64,000 nucleotides of DNA from Chloroflexota bacterium. GTDB taxonomy: Bacteria > Chloroflexota > Limnocylindria > QHBO01. Positions 61,982 through 64,000 of this stretch are shown piece after piece. Positions within the stretch are counted from its first letter, which is position 1. Every line of letters begins with the position of its first letter. Made by a program: the position numbers and the translations under genes. The stretch lies in the NCBI GenBank assembly GCA_025699005.1, contig JAILWI010000007.1:58317-122316 (forward strand), written 5' to 3'. A model generated the notes under the pieces. The model had not been told where the DNA came from, searched no databases, and was given only the letters and a program-made list of their open reading frames with translations.

Positions 61982-63250
61982 GTGTCGACCTCGGTTCTGA
62001 CGCTGATCCTCGCCGGTGGCGAAGGTGAGCGGCTCAGCATCCTGTCGCAGGTGCGTGCCAAGCCGGGCGTGCCGTTCGGCGGGAAGTACCGCATCATCGA
62101 CTTCGCCCTGAGCAACGCGGTGAATTCGGGGCTCACCGACGTCGGGATCCTGACCCAGTACGCGCCACGGTCGCTCATCGACCACATCGGGGTGGGCCGT
62201 CCGTGGGACCTCGACCGCAGCCGTGGCGGCGTCGCGCTGCTTCAGCCGTACATCGGTCGGGGACGAGCACGTGACTGGTACCGGGGCACGGCCGACGCGG
62301 TGCTCCAGAACCTCGACTTCATCGCGGACCGCGATCCCGAGCTCGTGCTCGTCCTCGCGGGCGACCACGTGTACAAGATGGACTACCGGCCCTTCATCGA
62401 GATGCACCGCAGCACCGGGGCCGAGGTGACCTGCGCGGTGCGGACCGTGCCGATCGAGGAGGCCCATCGCTTCGGGATCCTCGACGTCGCGGCCGACGGT
62501 CGCGTCACGGCCTTCATCGAGAAGCCGCCGAACCCGCCCTCGAACCTCGTGAGCATGGGCGTCTACGTCTTCAGCTGGCCGCTCCTGCGCGACCTCCTGA
62601 GCTCGGAGCTCAACGACTTCGGGCGCGACATCCTGCCGGCGATGGTCGACGAGGGCCGGAAGGTCTTCGCCTACGAGTTCGCCGGCTACTGGCAGGACGT
62701 CGGCACCGTGGAGAGCTACTGGCAGGCGAGCCTCGACCTCCTGCGCGACGACCCGGACATCGAGCTCAACGACCTCGGCTGGCTCATCTACACCCGCAGC
62801 GAGGAGCGGCCGCCGGCGCGCATCGGGCCCGAGGCACGCGTGAGCCGTTCGATGATCAGCCACGGATGCGAGATCGACGGCACCGTCGAGCACAGCGTCC
62901 TGTCGCCCGGCGTCCGGGTGGCGGCCGGAGCCGTGGTGCGCGACTCGATCGTGATGTTCGACGCGGTGATCGAGGCCGATGCCGTGCTCGATCGCGCGAT
63001 CCTCGACAAGGAGTGCCGCATCGGCGTGGGCGCGCACGTCGGCGTGGGGGACGACCTGCGCCCGAACCGCGACGAGCCCGAGCGCCTCTACGCCGGGATC
63101 ACGCTGGTCGGGAAGCGCGCGACGGTGCCGCGGGGGGTGGAGATCGGGCGCAACTGCCGGATCGACCCGGGAGTCACCGCCGGCGACTTCGAGCGCCGCC
63201 GCCGCATCCGATCGGGAGAGACGGTGACCGCCGGCACCGCCGCGCGGTGA
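61982..63250 (+). CDS. glgC: Glucose-1-phosphate adenylyltransferase
   Basis: A 422-residue enzyme that makes ADP-glucose for glycogen synthesis. The nucleotide-binding start LTLILAGGEGERLSILSQVRAKPGVPFGGKYRIIDF, seen as shorter blocks (ILAGGEGERL, KPGVPFGGKYRIIDFALSN), and WYRGTADAVLQN, VLVLAGDHVYKMDY, FIEKPPNPP and YWQDVGTVESYW are typical of GlgC. The C-terminal part has left-handed beta-helix hexapeptides. Start GTG with a TAGAAT hexamer 6 bases before it. The stop overlaps the next GTG (GTGA). Confidence 0.9.
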   Translation: MSTSVLTLILAGGEGERLSILSQVRAKPGVPFGGKYRIIDFALSNAVNSGLTDVGILTQYAPRSLIDHIGVGRPWDLDRSRGGVALLQPYIGRGRARDWYRGTADAVLQNLDFIADRDPELVLVLAGDHVYKMDYRPFIEMHRSTGAEVTCAVRTVPIEEAHRFGILDVAADGRVTAFIEKPPNPPSNLVSMGVYVFSWPLLRDLLSSELNDFGRDILPAMVDEGRKVFAYEFAGYWQDVGTVESYWQASLDLLRDDPDIELNDLGWLIYTRSEERPPARIGPEARVSRSMISHGCEIDGTVEHSVLSPGVRVAAGAVVRDSIVMFDAVIEADAVLDRAILDKECRIGVGAHVGVGDDLRPNRDEPERLYAGITLVGKRATVPRGVEIGRNCRIDPGVTAGDFERRRRIRSGETVTAGTAAR

Positions 63251-63816
63251 GTGACGGAGCATCGATCGATGGCTGGCTGCGCGAGCTCGGCCTCGAGGTC
63301 GTGGGCGCCTCCGGGGACGCGCACGATGCGGCGTTCAGCCGAGACGTGGTGGTCGACGGGGAACGGCGCTACGACCTGCGCATCACGGTGGCATGGGTGA
63401 GCGGAGTCGGCTGCTCGCTGTGGGCATACTATGGCCTCGAGGAGATGGAGATCCCGAAGCGGGTCTACGCTCGGATGCTCCGCGCCAACTTCGATTACCC
63501 GTTCGTGAAATTCGCCATGACCGATGACGACCGCCCGATGCTGATGACCGAGCTCCCGGCCGCCGCGCTCGACCGGAACGAGCTCGGTCGCGGCCTGGTG
63601 CGCCTGGCGGTGGTCGCCGACCGGCTGCTCGAGGAGACCGCCGGCGCGATCGCCGATCGCGGCGTCCTTCCTGACTGGTCCGGCCGCGCCTCACGCAACC
63701 CCGCGCTCTTCGATGCCTACCGTGCCTACGTCACCTCCGCCATGCCGGCGTGGGAGCCTCCGGTGCCGGGCGTTCGGCGGCGGGGAATCATCGCTCGCCT
63801 GCTGGGCCGATCGTGA
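63247..63816 (+). CDS. YbjN-domain / type III chaperone-like protein
   Basis: 189 residues with the alpha/beta pattern of the YbjN/CesT-like chaperone fold: VVVDGERRYDLRITVAWVSG, VGCSLWAYYGLEEMEIP, a VKFAMTDDDRPMLMTELPA strand pair and the helix ELGRGLVRLAVVADRLLEET. A basic C-terminus ends in GIIARLLGRS. Function unknown. Coupled to glgC and to the next gene by GTGA overlaps, so it is probably in the same unit, without an obvious link to glycogen. Confidence 0.65.
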   Translation: MSDGASIDGWLRELGLEVVGASGDAHDAAFSRDVVVDGERRYDLRITVAWVSGVGCSLWAYYGLEEMEIPKRVYARMLRANFDYPFVKFAMTDDDRPMLMTELPAAALDRNELGRGLVRLAVVADRLLEETAGAIADRGVLPDWSGRASRNPALFDAYRAYVTSAMPAWEPPVPGVRRRGIIARLLGRS

Positions 63817-64000
63817 TCGCTCGCCGCCTCGCGAGCCTCGCCGTCGCCATCGCCGTTGCGACGTTCGCCGTGCTCGCCGCCGGGGCGCCGGCCCCGGGGG
63901 CGGCCGCCCCCGAAACCCACCAATCGCACCCCCACAAACGCCTGCGACCCCCCGCCGGGGGGGTGGGGGGGGCCGGGGGGGGGCGGGGGAACAACACACC
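63813..64000 (+). CDS. Secreted protein, 3' truncated at window end
   Basis: The GTG at 63813 overlaps the upstream stop. The first ~28 residues (IARRLASLAVAIAVATFAVL, then an AAGAPAPGAAAP linker) form a signal peptide. The frame runs to the window end, but the last ~50 bases are a doubtful homopolymer run, so nothing after about residue 40 can be trusted. Confidence 0.45.
   Translation, partial: MIARRLASLAVAIAVATFAVLAAGAPAPGAAAPETHQSHPHKRLRPPAGGVGGAGGGRGNNT
63947..64000. other. Low-complexity G/C run at the window end, likely assembly artefact
   Basis: Runs of C then G of up to 9 bases, ending AACAACACACC, unlike any other stretch in the window. It resembles the degraded end of a contig rather than genome sequence. 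Confidence 0.6.

Overview
High-GC (about 70 %) bacterial DNA of about 64 kb, almost fully coding, with no rRNA, tRNA, CRISPR array or mobile element recognised. The gene set (type II fatty-acid synthesis cluster with split acetyl-CoA carboxylase genes, nickel superoxide dismutase with its maturation protease, PolX/PHP polymerase, DUF6328, CsbD, BMP-type nucleoside transporter) and the Ser/Ala/Glu/Pro-rich linkers after lipobox cysteines suggest a Chloroflexota bacterium, perhaps of the Limnocylindria type. That assignment is inference. No gap between genes exceeds 200 bases. The window starts inside a gene and ends inside another, and its last ~50 bases are a doubtful G/C homopolymer run.

Layout. 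0-5.6 kb: peptide-type ABC importer (binding protein, two permeases, two ATPases). 5.6-7.9 kb (minus): AI-2E-type membrane protein and trpS. 7.9-18.6 kb: birA, an ECF sigma factor, a small membrane protein, then a tightly overlapped accD-accA-accB-like-fabD-accC-fabZ-fabF-accB-fabH-fabG cluster, which makes malonyl-CoA and runs fatty-acid initiation and elongation; acpP and an enoyl reductase are absent. 18.7-19.6 kb: sodN-sodX. 20-26.8 kb: deoC, a DsbA-like protein, a second ECF sigma factor coupled to ogt, two small lipoproteins, nitrobindin, and an aldehyde dehydrogenase with a truncated paralogue. 26.8-30.9 kb: DUF6328, corA, polX, a membrane protein. 31-34.6 kb: a TPR protein and a 915-residue Zn-ribbon methylase-like protein with a degenerate catalytic motif. 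34.7-37.7 kb: csoR divergent from a PIG-L deacetylase and an ABC exporter. 38-45.9 kb: YyaL-type thioredoxin protein, YjbQ, CcsA-like protein, zinc-ribbon protein, adenosine-deaminase-like enzyme, second PIG-L, Mrp, metallophosphoesterase. 45.8-54.2 kb: nucleoside module (BMP lipoprotein, ATPase, two permeases, nucleoside hydrolase; HAD phosphatase; canonical adenosine deaminase). 54.2-64 kb: secreted helical protein, PASTA kinase, leucyl aminopeptidase, CsbD, prepilin peptidase-like protein, penicillin-binding protein, glgC-like gene, YbjN-like protein and a truncated secreted protein.

Two patterns recur. First, many genes have a TANNNT hexamer ending only 6-10 bases before the start codon, which points to widespread leaderless transcription; genes with a clear Shine-Dalgarno sequence form a second class. 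Second, several families carry a partner or paralogue that lacks the catalytic residue: a biotin carrier without the biotinyl lysine, an aldehyde dehydrogenase without the cysteine, and a methylase without its [DN]PP[YFW] motif. Nucleoside uptake, hydrolysis, deamination and deoxyribose-phosphate cleavage genes at separate loci suggest a lifestyle that feeds on nucleic-acid breakdown products.
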